Assembly (NCBI RefSeq): GCF_900111375.1
Contig: NZ_FOHB01000006.1
Location: 1-64,000, forward strand
From: Pedococcus cremeus
Lineage (GTDB): Bacteria > Actinomycetota > Actinomycetes > Actinomycetales > Dermatophilaceae
DNA: 64,000 nt
Direction of reading: 5' to 3'
Shown: one piece after another, positions 31,279 through 40,422 of the stretch
Position numbering within the stretch: the first letter of the stretch is position 1
Layout of the letters: every line of letters starts with the position of its first letter
The notes under the pieces: model-generated
The model's input: the letters and a program-made list of their open reading frames with translations, nothing else
Databases searched by the model: none
Told to the model about the DNA's origin: nothing
Position numbers and translations under genes: made by a program

Positions 31279-32130
31279 ATGGTTGCCGCACTCTCACCCA
31301 GCCGGGCCTCGGACTTCATGCAGTGCCCGCTGCTCTACCGGTTCCGGGTCATCGACCGGCTGCCCTCGCCGCCGAGCCCGGCGGCCGCCCGCGGCACCCT
31401 CGTGCACGCCGTACTCGAGCGGCTCTTCGACCTGCCGGCCGACCAGCGCACCCCTGAGGCCGCCGTCGCCCTGGTGGCGCCGGTGTGGCAGTCGCTGAAG
31501 GAGCTCGAGCCCGACCTGGCCTCGCTCGTCGACGACCACGACGACGAGCTGCCCGGCCACGACTCGTGGTACGCCGAGGCCACCGCGCTCATCCAGCGCT
31601 GGTTCACCCTCGAGGACCCGCGCGCCCTCGAGCCGGCGGAGCGCGAGCTCTACGTCGAGGCCGACTTCGACGGCCTGACCCTGCGCGGCTACGTCGACCG
31701 GCTCGACGTCGCACCGGGCGGCGCCATGCGCGTGGTCGACTACAAGACCGGTCGCTCGCCCTCGGAGCTGTTCGAGGGCAAGGCGCTGTTCCAGATGAAG
31801 TTCTACGCCCTGGTGCTGTGGCGACTGCGCGGCGAGGTGCCGCGGATGCTGCAGCTGGTCTACCTCGGCAACGGTGAGACGGTCCGCTACAGCCCCGACG
31901 AGGCCGACCTGCGGGCGACCGAGCGCAAGCTCAAGGCCCTGTGGGTCGCGATCCAGCGGGCTGCCGAGACCGGCGACTGGCGTCCGCGGACCTCCCGCCT
32001 GTGCGACTGGTGCGACCACCGGGCGCTGTGCCCGGCCTGGGGTGGCACTCCCCCGCCGCTCCCAGAGGCCGCAGCCGTCCTGGCGCTGGACCCCCAGCGG
32101 TCCGGCGAGGCCGAGCTCGCCGAGGACTGA
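31279..32130 (+). CDS. PD-(D/E)XK nuclease, RecB/AddB-like with iron-sulfur cysteines
   Basis: The 283-aa protein is a stand-alone RecB-family nuclease domain, like M. tuberculosis Rv2119. Motifs are GTLVHAVLERLF, then VVDYKTGRSPSE (catalytic Asp and Lys), and QMKFYALVLW. Four cysteines, one at Cys16 (MQCPLLYRF) and three in the C-terminal CDWCDHRALC, have the spacing of the 4Fe-4S staple found in AddB and eukaryotic Dna2. It should cut DNA ends or flaps, without a helicase of its own. The ATG at 31279 agrees with both the family N-terminus (SPSRASDFMQCP) and the -10 spacing. Confidence 0.9.
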   Translation: MVAALSPSRASDFMQCPLLYRFRVIDRLPSPPSPAAARGTLVHAVLERLFDLPADQRTPEAAVALVAPVWQSLKELEPDLASLVDDHDDELPGHDSWYAEATALIQRWFTLEDPRALEPAERELYVEADFDGLTLRGYVDRLDVAPGGAMRVVDYKTGRSPSELFEGKALFQMKFYALVLWRLRGEVPRMLQLVYLGNGETVRYSPDEADLRATERKLKALWVAIQRAAETGDWRPRTSRLCDWCDHRALCPAWGGTPPPLPEAAAVLALDPQRSGEAELAED

Positions 32131-32200
32131 AGCGGGTCGACCCATCACCGGGTCGGGTACGGGGCTCGGGCCGGAGATCGGGCTGGAGGTCGGGCTCGCG

Positions 32201-32887
32201 TCAGGCGCCGACGAAGACCGGCAGCAGGTCGTGCGGCCCGAGGCCGCGCAACGACGGCACCTGCACCGAGCCGGCCATCCGCGGCACCGGCACGACGTGT
32301 GGCACGGCCAGGGTCGGCACGCCGGCGTCCACCGCCGAGCGCACCCCGGTTGGCGAGTCCTCGATGGCCACGCAGTCGGCCAGGTCGACGCCCAGCGCCC
32401 GGGCCGCGGCCAGGTAGGGCTCCGGGTGCGGCTTGCCGTGCTCGACCTCGTCACCGGTGATGAGGGCGGTGAAGGTGCCCTCCGGCAGGGCGTCGACGAC
32501 CGCCTCGGCCAGCGACCGCCACGACATCGTCACCAGGGCGCACGGCACGCCTGCCTCGCCGAGGGCGAAGAGCAGCTCACGGGCGCCCGGCCGCCACGGC
32601 ACGTGCTCCTTGACCTGCCGGATGACGTGGCCGAGCAGCTCCTCGATGATCTCCACCGGCGTGAGCGTCACCGGCGAGTTGGCGCGGATGAACTCGGCCG
32701 AGACCGTGAGGTCGTTGCCGACGAGCTCGTGCGCGTACTCCTCCGACCACGTGCCGCCGTAGGCCTCGACGAGCGCGTGCTCGCCGTGGATCCAGTAGGG
32801 CTCGGTGTCGACCAGCGTGCCGTCCATGTCCCAGAGCACGGCCGCCGGGAGCTGGCGGCTGGTGGTGTGGCTGGCGGCGGTGTCCAC
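32201..32887 (-). CDS. HAD-superfamily phosphatase/phosphoglucomutase-like
   Basis: The 228-aa protein has the HAD motif I WDMDGTLVDTEP, motif II LVTMSW, the Lys of HGKPHPEPYL and motif III AIEDSPTGVRSAVDAG. These place it in the beta-phosphoglucomutase/phosphatase subfamily I with an alpha-helical cap (residues about 30-90). The true substrate is unknown. GTG 32887 is the probable start, about 10 nt after GGAAGG; the open frame extends further upstream, but that part overlaps the promoter of the PAC2 gene. Confidence 0.88.
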   Translation of the reverse strand: MDTAASHTTSRQLPAAVLWDMDGTLVDTEPYWIHGEHALVEAYGGTWSEEYAHELVGNDLTVSAEFIRANSPVTLTPVEIIEELLGHVIRQVKEHVPWRPGARELLFALGEAGVPCALVTMSWRSLAEAVVDALPEGTFTALITGDEVEHGKPHPEPYLAAARALGVDLADCVAIEDSPTGVRSAVDAGVPTLAVPHVVPVPRMAGSVQVPSLRGLGPHDLLPVFVGA

Positions 32888-32971
32888 GGTGGTCGGGCCT
32901 TCCGGTGGTGGTGGTGATGACGTCCCGGCGAGTCTACTGAGACTCGCCCTCGCGCCCGGCGGCGCATTCCG

Positions 32972-32977
32972 TAGGCT
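32972..32977 (+). promoter_or_regulatory. -10 element of the PAC2 gene
   Basis: TAGGCT stands 34 nt before the TTG start, leaving a leader with GGAGG; this is a leadered gene. Confidence 0.45.
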
Positions 32978-33011
32978 GGGGAGTGCTGGTGAAACCAACA
33001 GGAGGCATGGG

Positions 33012-33869
33012 TTGATCGAACTCGAGGACGTCCCGGAGCTGCGCGACCCGGTTCTGATCGCTGCCTTCGAAGGGTGGAACGACGCCGGCGAGGCGGCGAC
33101 CGCCGCGGTCGACCACCTCATCGACCTCTGGGACGCCGAGCCCATCGCGGCCCTCGACCCGGAGGACTACTACGACTTCCAGGTCAACCGTCCGCGGGTG
33201 GTGCTCGACGAGGGGCGCCGGCGGATCAGCTGGCGCACGACCCGCATCCTGCTGGCCACCACGCCCGGCATCGGCCGAGACGTCATCCTGGTGCAGGGCA
33301 TCGAGCCGTCGTTCCGCTGGCGCGCCTTCACCATCGAGCTCATGGAGTTCGCCCAGCAGGCGGGCGTCACCACCGTCTTCACGCTCGGCGCCCTCATGGC
33401 CGACGTCGCGCACACCCGCCCGATCCCGGTGACCGCGACCTCCGACAGCGAGGACGTCCTGCACCGCTATGACCTCGAGCCCAGCAGGTACGAGGGCCCG
33501 ACCGGCATCGTCGGCGTGCTCGCCGACGCCGCGACCCAGGCCGGTCTCCAGTCCATCTCGTGCTGGGCGGCCGTGCCGCACTACGCCGGGCACTCCCCCT
33601 CGCCCAAGGCCACGCTGGGCCTGGTCTCCAAGCTGGAGGAGCTGATCGACGCCCCGATCCCCCACGGCGACCTGCCCGAGGCCGCCAAGGCGTGGGAGCG
33701 CGGCATCAACGAGCTGGCCGAGACCGACGACGAGGTGGCGGAGTACGTCCAGTCCCTCGAGGAGGCCCAGGACACCGCCGAGCTGCCCGAGGCGAGCGGC
33801 GACGCGATCGCGCGCGAGTTCGAGCGCTACCTGCGCCGCCGCGGCCACGACGGCGGCGGCCCCGGCTAG
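33012..33869 (+). CDS. PAC2 family protein
   Basis: The 285-aa protein belongs to the PAC2 (proteasome assembly chaperone 2-like) superfamily: it opens with VPELRDPVLIAAFEGWNDAG and contains ILVQGIEPSFRWRAF and FTLGALMADVAHTRP. M. tuberculosis Rv2125 is the counterpart at the same relative position. In eukaryotes PAC2 helps build proteasomes; whether the bacterial proteins do the same is not established. The start is TTG 33012, supported by GGAGG six nt before it; a nearby ATG is out of frame. The C-terminus is acidic, then arginine- and glycine-rich. Confidence 0.88.
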   Translation: MIELEDVPELRDPVLIAAFEGWNDAGEAATAAVDHLIDLWDAEPIAALDPEDYYDFQVNRPRVVLDEGRRRISWRTTRILLATTPGIGRDVILVQGIEPSFRWRAFTIELMEFAQQAGVTTVFTLGALMADVAHTRPIPVTATSDSEDVLHRYDLEPSRYEGPTGIVGVLADAATQAGLQSISCWAAVPHYAGHSPSPKATLGLVSKLEELIDAPIPHGDLPEAAKAWERGINELAETDDEVAEYVQSLEEAQDTAELPEASGDAIAREFERYLRRRGHDGGGPG

Positions 33870-33870
33870 A

Positions 33871-33908
33871 CCGGCCGCGACTGGACCGGCCCGACTGGAC
33901 GCGGCCGG
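33871..33908. terminator. Inverted repeat between PAC2 gene and mshC
   Basis: CCGGCCGCG (33871-33879) and its complement (33900-33908) flank a 20-nt loop holding two copies of CGACTGGAC. Located between convergent genes, it may terminate both. Confidence 0.5.
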
Positions 33909-33920
33909 CCCCGGCTGGAG

Positions 33921-35168
33921 CTAGAGCCGGACGCCCAGCAGTGCGTCGAGCAGGCGCGACACAATGCCCGGCGCGGCCGCGTCCTCCCCGCCGTGCGTCA
34001 GGCACTCCTTGGCCCAGCGGTCGACGGCGGCCAGCGCTCCGGGGGTGTCGAGGTCGTCGGCGAGCAGCTCGCGCACCCGCTGCAGCGTCGCGTCGGCGCT
34101 CGGACCGGTGTTGACCGACACAGCCGCGCGCCAGGTCTCCAGCCGCTGCTCGGCCTGCTCGAGGTGGGTCGGGGTCCACTCCCAGTCGGTGCGGTAGTGC
34201 TGGCTGAGCAGCGCGAGGCGGATGGCCATCGGGTCGACGCCGTCGGCCCGCAGCTTCGAGACGAGCACCAGGTTGCCGCGCGACTTGCTCATCTTCTCGC
34301 CGTCTAGCCCGACCATCGCCTGGTGCACGTAGCAGCGGGCGAACGGCCGCTCGCCGGTGAGGGCGACGGCCTGCGAGGCGCTCATCTCGTGGTGAGGGAA
34401 GACGAGGTCGCTGCCACCGCCCTGGATGTCGAATGACATGCCCAGGAACTGCAGGGCGATGCAGCTGCACTCGATGTGCCAGCCGGGGCGCCCCGCGCCG
34501 AGCTGCTCGTTGTCCCACCACGGCTCGCCCGCGCGGGCGGCCCGCCACAGCAGCGGGTCGAAGGGGTCTCGCTTGCCGGGCCGCTCGGGGTCGCCGCCAC
34601 GGTCGGCGAAGACCGCCATCATCTGCTCGCGGGACCAGTTCGACACGGAGCCGAAGCCCGGGTCGCTCGAGAGGTCGAAGTAGATGTCGTCGCCCTCCGA
34701 CTCGGCGGTGTCCACCCGGTAGGCGACGCCCTTGTCGAGCAGCTCCCCGACGGCGGCGGCGATGGGCCGGATGCTCTCGACGACCCCGATGTAGTGGTCC
34801 GGCGGGATGATCGCGAGGTCGGTCATGTCCTCGCGGAACAGGGCGACCTCGGCGGTGGCCAGGTGCTCCCAGTGCAGCCCGTCGCGCTCGGCGCGCTCGA
34901 TCAGGGGGTCGTCGACGTCGGTGATGTTCTGCACGTAGGTGACCTCGTGCCCGGCGTCACGGAGCGCACGGCCGAGGACGTCGAAGGTGACGTAGGTGGC
35001 TGCGTGGCCGAGGTGCGTCGCGTCGTACGGCGTGATGCCGCAGACGTACATCCGGGCGGTGGAGCCGGCGGCGACCGGGCGGACCGTCTGGGTCGCGGTG
35101 TCGAAGACGCGCACCGGCAGGCCGGTGCCCGGGATGGCCGGGATGAAGGGGGTGGGCCAGGAGATCAC
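33921..35168 (-). CDS. mshC: Cysteine--1-D-myo-inosityl 2-amino-2-deoxy-alpha-D-glucopyranoside ligase MshC
   Basis: MshC joins cysteine to GlcN-Ins with ATP, the third step of mycothiol synthesis. The 415-aa protein is a cysteinyl-tRNA-synthetase relative: zinc ligand Cys43 in [17 protein letters not shown] (with the HIGH-like HLGH), second zinc region WHIECSCIA, and the KMSKS loop [10 protein letters not shown]. It lacks the anticodon-binding domain, and its length matches MshC rather than CysS. GTG start, with TAGGCT 6 nt before it. This shows that the organism makes mycothiol. Confidence 0.96.
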   Translation of the reverse strand: MISWPTPFIPAIPGTGLPVRVFDTATQTVRPVAAGSTARMYVCGITPYDATHLGHAATYVTFDVLGRALRDAGHEVTYVQNITDVDDPLIERAERDGLHWEHLATAEVALFREDMTDLAIIPPDHYIGVVESIRPIAAAVGELLDKGVAYRVDTAESEGDDIYFDLSSDPGFGSVSNWSREQMMAVFADRGGDPERPGKRDPFDPLLWRAARAGEPWWDNEQLGAGRPGWHIECSCIALQFLGMSFDIQGGGSDLVFPHHEMSASQAVALTGERPFARCYVHQAMVGLDGEKMSKSRGNLVLVSKLRADGVDPMAIRLALLSQHYRTDWEWTPTHLEQAEQRLETWRAAVSVNTGPSADATLQRVRELLADDLDTPGALAAVDRWAKECLTHGGEDAAAPGIVSRLLDALLGVRL

Positions 35169-35174
35169 GGGTGA

Positions 35175-35180
35175 AGCCTA
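35175..35180 (-). promoter_or_regulatory. -10 element of mshC (leaderless)
   Basis: TAGGCT on the minus strand ends 6 nt before the mshC GTG. It allows mshC expression apart from the SCO1664 gene upstream. Confidence 0.5.
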
Positions 35181-35193
35181 CGTGCGCTCCCGC

Positions 35194-35985
35194 TCACAGC
35201 GGCGGCCAGGGGATCGACGGCCACCCGTGCCCGGGCAGCGGGTATGCCGGCAGCTCCAGCAGGCGTCGCACGCGCCGTCGCAGCGCGGCCACCTCCGCGA
35301 TGGTCAGGTGCGCGCACAGGGCCTCGTCGAGGGCGCCGCCGTCGGCCAGCGCGGCGTCGAGCCGCGCTATGCGATCCACCTCCTGCGCGGGCAGCGGCCG
35401 ACCGGCGAAGCCCCAGAGGACGGTTCGCAGCTTGTCCTCGGTGTGCAGGCTCACGCCGTGGTCGAACCCGCGGACGGCCTGCCCCTCGCGCACCAGGTGG
35501 GAGCCCTTGCGGTCGCTGTTGTTGATGACGGCGTCGAAGACGGCCACCTGGGCCACCGCGGGAGAGTCCTCGTGCACGACGACGACCGGGGCGCCGTCCT
35601 CCCCCTCGCCGCTCAGCACCGGCAGCCAGCCCGCCGGCACCGCGTCGGGCGCGACGATGTCGACGACGTAGTCCGGCTCCTCGCCGGGGTCCCCCACCCA
35701 GCGCTGGAGGGAGCCACGCCCGTGCGGTCCGTCGCGGAAGACCGTCTCGGGGACGACGCCCCAGCCGCCGGCCTCGGAGACCAGGAAGGCCGCGGTCTCC
35801 CGGTCTGCGAGCGTGCCGTCGGGGAAGTCCCAGAGCGGGCGCTCCCCGGCCACCGGCTTCCAGATGGCGAGCACGGTCTCGCCTGCGGCGGTGACCTCGG
35901 CCAGGAACGCGTGGTTGGAGGCGTCGGCCAGCCTGCCGACGAGGTGGACCTCCCCCTCCGCCAGGACCGCAAGCACGTCGCTCAC
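35194..35985 (-). CDS. SCO1664 family protein
   Basis: The 263-aa protein matches the actinobacterial SCO1664 family (TIGR03843), which resembles a PI3/4-kinase-like fold: AIWKPVAGERPLWDFPDG looks like the nucleotide-binding lysine strand, and FDAVINNSDRKGSHLV plus GFDHGVSLH look like catalytic and metal-binding loops. Function is unknown. The probable start is GTG 35985, giving a family-size product; the frame is open further upstream. It follows DUF3090 and the MSMEG_4193-type phosphatase, the usual trio. Confidence 0.85.
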   Translation of the reverse strand: MSDVLAVLAEGEVHLVGRLADASNHAFLAEVTAAGETVLAIWKPVAGERPLWDFPDGTLADRETAAFLVSEAGGWGVVPETVFRDGPHGRGSLQRWVGDPGEEPDYVVDIVAPDAVPAGWLPVLSGEGEDGAPVVVVHEDSPAVAQVAVFDAVINNSDRKGSHLVREGQAVRGFDHGVSLHTEDKLRTVLWGFAGRPLPAQEVDRIARLDAALADGGALDEALCAHLTIAEVAALRRRVRRLLELPAYPLPGHGWPSIPWPPL

Positions 35986-36002
35986 CTCGGACGGCCGACC
36001 GG

Positions 36003-36551
36003 TCAGCGTCGGTACCCGTTGGCGCGCGGGCAGATGTGGCCCTCGACCTCGAGCGGCCCGCCACAGAACGGGCACGGCGGGCGCCCGGCGGCGACGACGG
36101 CCTGGCAGCGCCGGGCGAAGGCGCGGGCCCGGGCGGGGCTGAGCACCACCCGGATGAGGCGGGGCTCCTCGGGAAGCAGGCCGCTGGCGGCCTCGTCCTC
36201 CTCCAGGACCACCTCGTCGGGGTCGCGGTCGATGGCCTCGATGACGACCACCTCGCGGTCCTCGTCCCAGCCGAGGCTGAGGGTGTTCACGCGGAACTCG
36301 TCCTCGATGGGGGTGTCGAGGGGTGCGTTGTCGACCACGTCCGCGGCGGCGTGGTCTCCCCCGGCGCCGCCGGCGTAGCTGTCGAGCAGGTCGTTGATGC
36401 GGTCGGCGAGCACCATGACCTGCTGCTTCTCCAAGGACACCGACGAGACGAGGCGCCCGGAGCTGGCCTGGAGGAAGAAGGTCCGCTGTCCGGGCGGGCC
36501 GACGGTGCCGGCCACGAAGCGGTCGGGCGGGTCGAACTCGGTTACCGACAT
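36003..36551 (-). CDS. DUF3090 family protein (zinc-ribbon tail)
   Basis: The 182-aa protein starts MSVTEFDPPDRFVAGTVG and shows the DUF3090 core (GQRTFFLQASSGRLVSSVSL, EKQQVMVLADRINDLLD). It ends with CPFCGGPLEVEGHICPR, a zinc-ribbon-like knuckle with three cysteines and a histidine. It is probably cytoplasmic, function unknown (TIGR03847). TAGAGT precedes the ATG by 7 nt. It belongs to the fixed trio with the phosphatase upstream and the SCO1664 gene downstream. Confidence 0.88.
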   Translation of the reverse strand: MSVTEFDPPDRFVAGTVGPPGQRTFFLQASSGRLVSSVSLEKQQVMVLADRINDLLDSYAGGAGGDHAAADVVDNAPLDTPIEDEFRVNTLSLGWDEDREVVVIEAIDRDPDEVVLEEDEAASGLLPEEPRLIRVVLSPARARAFARRCQAVVAAGRPPCPFCGGPLEVEGHICPRANGYRR

Positions 36552-36558
36552 GACTCGA

Positions 36559-36564
36559 ACTCTA
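36559..36564 (-). promoter_or_regulatory. -10 element of the DUF3090 gene (leaderless)
   Basis: TAGAGT on the minus strand ends 7 nt before the ATG. Confidence 0.5.
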
Positions 36565-36571
36565 ACCCCGG

Positions 36572-37297
36572 TCAGCCGGCGGGCTCGGTGGTGGCGGACC
36601 CCCCGCCCACGGGGGCGTCGCCCTCCGGCACCTCCGGCTTCGCCGGCGGCACCAGGCGCGCGAGGTCCGACCCGGTGTCGTTGGCACCGACGAGGAAGGG
36701 CCGCCGTTCGGTGTAGTGCACGACCGAGACGGAGGCGGGGTCGGCGCGGAAGCGCTGGAGGTGGTCGAAGTGGCTGCCGGCGGCGTCCGCCAGGACGGCC
36801 TTGATGACGTCGCCGTGGCTCACGGCGACCCACAGGGCGTGGGGGCCGTGCTGCTCGGCGACCTCGGCGTCGTGGCGGCGCACGGTCGCCACCGCCCGGT
36901 GACGCATCTCGAGCATGCTCTCCGCGGCATACTCCTCGTGGTCGGGGAACCGCGCGGCGCTCGGCTGGTCCTGGACCACGCGCCAGAGCGGCTCGTCGAC
37001 GAGCTCCTTGAGGAGCCGGCCCGTCCAGGCGCCGTAGCCGCACTCCCAAAGTCCCTCGTCGAGCTGCACGTCGAGCGCGGGCGAGGTCGCCGAGGCCACG
37101 GCGAGCGCGGTCTCGCGACAGCGCTCGAGCGGGCTGCTGACGACGCGGGCCACCGAGAGGCCCGCGAACCGGTCGGCGAGGGCCTTCACCTGGCCGCGTC
37201 CGGTGTCGTCGAGGGCGACCCCGGCGAGGCGCCCGGCGAGGAGGCCCTGGGCGTTGGCGGTGGAGTGGCCGTGGCGGACGAGCAGGCAGATGGGCAC
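36572..37297 (-). CDS. Histidine phosphatase, MSMEG_4193 family
   Basis: The 241-aa protein has the phosphohistidine motif LLVRHGHSTAN (His9), the second arginine/glutamate region SPLERCRETA and the closing histidine in AVSHGDVIKAVL. It belongs to TIGR03848, a phosphoglycerate-mutase-like group conserved in actinobacteria; the substrate is not known. The C-terminal 30 residues are a proline/glycine-rich tail. GTG start with TAGAGT 6 nt before it. First gene of the trio with DUF3090 and SCO1664. Confidence 0.9.
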   Translation of the reverse strand: MPICLLVRHGHSTANAQGLLAGRLAGVALDDTGRGQVKALADRFAGLSVARVVSSPLERCRETALAVASATSPALDVQLDEGLWECGYGAWTGRLLKELVDEPLWRVVQDQPSAARFPDHEEYAAESMLEMRHRAVATVRRHDAEVAEQHGPHALWVAVSHGDVIKAVLADAAGSHFDHLQRFRADPASVSVVHYTERRPFLVGANDTGSDLARLVPPAKPEVPEGDAPVGGGSATTEPAG

Positions 37298-37303
37298 GCC
37301 CGC

Positions 37304-37309
37304 ACTCTA
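37304..37309 (-). promoter_or_regulatory. -10 element of the histidine phosphatase gene (leaderless)
   Basis: TAGAGT on the minus strand ends 6 nt before the GTG. Confidence 0.5.
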
Positions 37310-37356
37310 CGTCGCGGTGCGTGCGTCGCGGCCCCCGGCGTGGTGGAGTAGCGCCC

Positions 37357-38337
37357 GTGATCATGGACCAGGCGGTGTACCGGGACGGTCGACGTCAGCC
37401 GTGCGGCGACCTCAGCGACGAGCTCGAGGCCCTGCGGGTCAGCACCGACCGCAGCGGCTTCCTGTGGATCGGGCTGAAGGACCCCACCGACGCCGAGTTC
37501 GACCTCGTCAACGACGAGCTCAAGCTGCACCCCCTCGCGGTCGAGGACGCCGTCAAGGGCAACCAGCGCGCCAAGGTCGAGCTCTACGACAACACGATCT
37601 TCGTCGTGCTCAAGACGATCCGGTACGTCGAGGAGACCAGCGACATCGAGACCGGTGAGGTCATGCTCTTCGTCGGCGACCGGTTCGTCGTCACGGTGCG
37701 CCGGGGCGACGCCAACCCGCTGGCCAACGTGCGCCGCAAGCTGGAGGCCAACCCGAAGCAGCTCGAGCACGGTGAGGTCGCCGTGCTCCACGCGGTGATG
37801 GACTCCATCGTCGACAACTACCTCGCCGTCGACGGCGAGCTGCAGGTGGACCTCGACGAGATCGAGGAGGAGGTGTTCTCCGGCACGCGAGACGTCGACT
37901 CCGGGAGCATCTACCGGCTCAAGCGCGAGGTGCTCGAGTTCCGACGCGCCGCCGTGCCCCTGGCCGGGCCCCTGAGCCTGCTCCACGACGGGTCGCGCTC
38001 CCCCATCTCCGACAAGGAGATGCGGCTCCTCCTCCGTGACGTCGCCGACCACCTGCTCAAGGTGATCGACCACGTGGAGTCCTACGACCGGCTGCTCACC
38101 GACGTGCTGAACGCCCACCTGGCGCAGATCTCCGTGCAGCAGAACAGCGACATGCGCAAGATCTCGGCCTGGGTCGCGATCGCCGCGGTGCCGACGATGC
38201 TGGCGGGCATCGAGGGCATGAACTTCCAGCACATGCCCGAGCTGCCGCAGGTGTGGGGCTACCCCGCGATGCTCGCGCTCATGGCGGTCTCGTGCCTGGT
38301 CCTCTACCGCGCCTTCCGCCGCTCGAAGTGGCTCTGA
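37357..38337 (+). CDS. corA: CorA-type magnesium/cobalt transporter
   Basis: The 326-aa protein is a CorA pentameric divalent-cation channel. A large cytoplasmic N-terminal domain (to about 265) is followed by two transmembrane helices; the selectivity motif GMN occurs as EGMNFQHMPE, and the C-terminus ends in a basic cluster (FRRSKWL). Long charged helices around 150-250 form the stalk. The start is GTG 37357, eight nt after GGAG, or ATG 37363. No Mg-sensing leader is visible. Confidence 0.93.
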   Translation: MIMDQAVYRDGRRQPCGDLSDELEALRVSTDRSGFLWIGLKDPTDAEFDLVNDELKLHPLAVEDAVKGNQRAKVELYDNTIFVVLKTIRYVEETSDIETGEVMLFVGDRFVVTVRRGDANPLANVRRKLEANPKQLEHGEVAVLHAVMDSIVDNYLAVDGELQVDLDEIEEEVFSGTRDVDSGSIYRLKREVLEFRRAAVPLAGPLSLLHDGSRSPISDKEMRLLLRDVADHLLKVIDHVESYDRLLTDVLNAHLAQISVQQNSDMRKISAWVAIAAVPTMLAGIEGMNFQHMPELPQVWGYPAMLALMAVSCLVLYRAFRRSKWL

Positions 38338-38364
38338 CGAGACGGCCGGGCGTGCCCCGAGGGC

Positions 38365-39222
38365 TCAGGTCGCGCTGATGACCCCGGCCGCCAGGGCGCC
38401 GGCGAGCAGGACGCCGAGGACCACGCGGTACCAGACGAACACCATGATCGAGTGGTGCGCGACGTACTTGAGCAGCCAGGCGATGGACGCGTAGGCCACC
38501 ACGAAGGCCACCACGATGCCGACGAGCATCTGGCCCATGCCGAGCTGGCCCAGGTTGTGGCGCTGGTCGACCGCCTGGAAGAGCCCGGCCGCGGTGAGCG
38601 CGGGGATGGCCATGAAGAAGGACAGCTCGGTGGCGGTCACCCGGTCGACACCGCGGAGCAGGCCGGCCGAGATGGTGGCACCGGAGCGGGAGACGCCGGG
38701 GATGAGCGAGAGGCACTGCACGAGGCCGATGACCAGGCCGTCGACGACCGTGAGGTCGTACTCGCCGCGCTGGACGCCGCGCCGGGCGAGCACCTCGTGG
38801 CGGCGCTCGGCCGCCCACATCACGACGCTCCACAGCAGCAGGGCCGCAGCGACCACCCACAGTGACCTCAGCGGGCCCTCGATGACGTCCCTGAGCAGGA
38901 AGCCCACGATGCCGACGGGCAGCGAGCCGACGATCACCGCCCAGGCCAGCATGTAGTCGGGGCTGCGCCGGGCCTCCTGGTTGGCCAGGCCACGCACCCA
39001 GGCCATGAAGAGCCGGGCGATCTTCCTGGCGAAGAAGAGGAAGGTCGCGGCGATCGCGCCGAGCTGGATGATCGCGGTGTAGGCGGTGACGGCCTTGGCG
39101 TCGACCGGCAGGCCGATCAGCTTCTCGGTGATGGTCAGGTGGCCGGTGGAGGAGATCGGCAGGAACTCGGTGAGCCCCTCGACGATGCCGAGGATGATCG
39201 CGTCGAGGAAGGTCAGGGTCAC
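38365..39222 (-). CDS. uppP: Undecaprenyl-diphosphatase UppP (BacA)
   Basis: UppP recycles undecaprenyl pyrophosphate to the monophosphate carrier used for peptidoglycan and related polymers. The 285-aa membrane protein has both signature motifs: EGLTEFLPISSTGHL near the N-terminus and LIPGVSRSGATI in the middle, with about seven hydrophobic segments. GTG start overlaps the stop of the LLM oxidoreductase (GTGA), so the two are coupled. Synteny agrees with Rv2136c. Confidence 0.96.
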   Translation of the reverse strand: MTLTFLDAIILGIVEGLTEFLPISSTGHLTITEKLIGLPVDAKAVTAYTAIIQLGAIAATFLFFARKIARLFMAWVRGLANQEARRSPDYMLAWAVIVGSLPVGIVGFLLRDVIEGPLRSLWVVAAALLLWSVVMWAAERRHEVLARRGVQRGEYDLTVVDGLVIGLVQCLSLIPGVSRSGATISAGLLRGVDRVTATELSFFMAIPALTAAGLFQAVDQRHNLGQLGMGQMLVGIVVAFVVAYASIAWLLKYVAHHSIMVFVWYRVVLGVLLAGALAAGVISAT

Positions 39223-40358
39223 AGGACGTCCTTGTCAGGAGCGGGGGCAGCGGCAGGGGCCTCAGCGGCAGCTTCGGCAGGGATCCGGATGGGGGACGAC
39301 GACAGGCCAGTCTCGCCCATGAGCTCGGCCATGGTGCGCACGACATGCAGCCGGTCCTCGAGGGAGGCCGCGAAGGGCGCCACGGACAGGGTACCGACCC
39401 CCACGTCGGCGTACCGGCCGAGCCGCTCGCGGATCCGCTCGCGCGGCCCGATGAGCGAGGTGGAGTCGATGAACTCGAAGGGCACGGCGGCCGCGGCGTC
39501 ACGGTGCTGCCCGGCGAGGTAGAGCTCCTGCACGCGGTGGGCGGCGTCCTCGAAGCCCATCCGGCAGGCGAGCTGGTTGTAGAAGTTCTTCTCCCGCGAC
39601 CCCATCCCACCGATGTACAGCGCGGCATACCCGCTCACGGCCGCAGCCGCGGCCTCGACGTCGTCCGCGACACACACCGGGACGGTGGGGGCGATGTCGA
39701 ACCCAGCGAGGGGGTCCTCCTCGGTGCCCCGGCCGGCGCGGCGACGGCCCGCCGCCACCGACACGAGCAGGTCACCGCAGTGCTCCGGGCTGAAGAAGAT
39801 CGCCAGCCAGCCGTCGGCGACCTCACCGGCCAGCTCGAGGTTCTTCGGGCCGACAGCCGCGAGGTAGATCGGCAGGTCCGGCCGTGGCGGGCGGATGGTC
39901 AGCTTGAGGGGCTTGCCGGGCCCGTCGGGCAGCGGCAGCGTGAAGTGCCGGCCCTCGTAGGCGACCCGCTCGCGGCGCAGCGCCATCCGCACGATGTCGA
40001 CGTACTCGCGGGTGCGCCCCAGCGGTGCGGTGAAGCGCACACCGTGCCACCCCTCGCTCACCTGCGGCCCGGACACACCCAGCCCGAGCCGGAACCGGCC
40101 GCCGGAGAGGGTGTCGAGGGTGGCCGCCGTCATCGCGGTCATGGCCGGGGTGCGTGCCGGCACCTGCATGACGGCGGCCCCGAGCTCGATGCGATCGGTC
40201 TGCGCGCCCACCCACGCGAGGACGGTGGGCACGTCGGAGCCATAGGCCTCCGCAGCCCACACCACGGCATACCCGAGGCGCTCGGCCTCCTGGGCCACCG
40301 CGACGTTGTCCGCGTCCATGCCCATGCCGAAGTAGCCGAGGTTCACGCCGAGGTCCAT
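39219..40358 (-). CDS. LLM-class F420-dependent oxidoreductase
   Basis: The 379-aa protein is a luciferase-like TIM barrel: it begins with MDLGVNLGYFGMGMDADN, then ERLGYAVVWAAEAYGSDV, the TLDTLSGGRFRLGLGVSGP stretch typical of F420-using members, and VADGWLAIFFSPE. It should reduce or oxidise a substrate with coenzyme F420 (or FMN); the substrate is unknown. The tail of 40 residues is alanine/proline-rich. Coupled to uppP downstream. TAGCCT lies 8 nt before the ATG. Confidence 0.9.
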   Translation of the reverse strand: MDLGVNLGYFGMGMDADNVAVAQEAERLGYAVVWAAEAYGSDVPTVLAWVGAQTDRIELGAAVMQVPARTPAMTAMTAATLDTLSGGRFRLGLGVSGPQVSEGWHGVRFTAPLGRTREYVDIVRMALRRERVAYEGRHFTLPLPDGPGKPLKLTIRPPRPDLPIYLAAVGPKNLELAGEVADGWLAIFFSPEHCGDLLVSVAAGRRRAGRGTEEDPLAGFDIAPTVPVCVADDVEAAAAAVSGYAALYIGGMGSREKNFYNQLACRMGFEDAAHRVQELYLAGQHRDAAAAVPFEFIDSTSLIGPRERIRERLGRYADVGVGTLSVAPFAASLEDRLHVVRTMAELMGETGLSSSPIRIPAEAAAEAPAAAPAPDKDVL

Positions 40359-40366
40359 GGGAGGAG

Positions 40367-40372
40367 AGGCTA
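40367..40372 (-). promoter_or_regulatory. -10 element of the LLM oxidoreductase-uppP unit (leaderless)
   Basis: TAGCCT on the minus strand ends 8 nt before the ATG. The same hexamer drives the divergent aldo/keto reductase 37 bp further right. Confidence 0.5.
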
Positions 40373-40408
40373 TCGGCGACCCTCGGCGTGGCGTCCAGCG
40401 ACGCCCGC

Positions 40409-40414
40409 TAGCCT
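40409..40414 (+). promoter_or_regulatory. -10 element of the aldo/keto reductase gene (leaderless)
   Basis: TAGCCT ends 8 nt before ATG 40423. Confidence 0.5.
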
Positions 40415-40422
40415 GCGGTCCC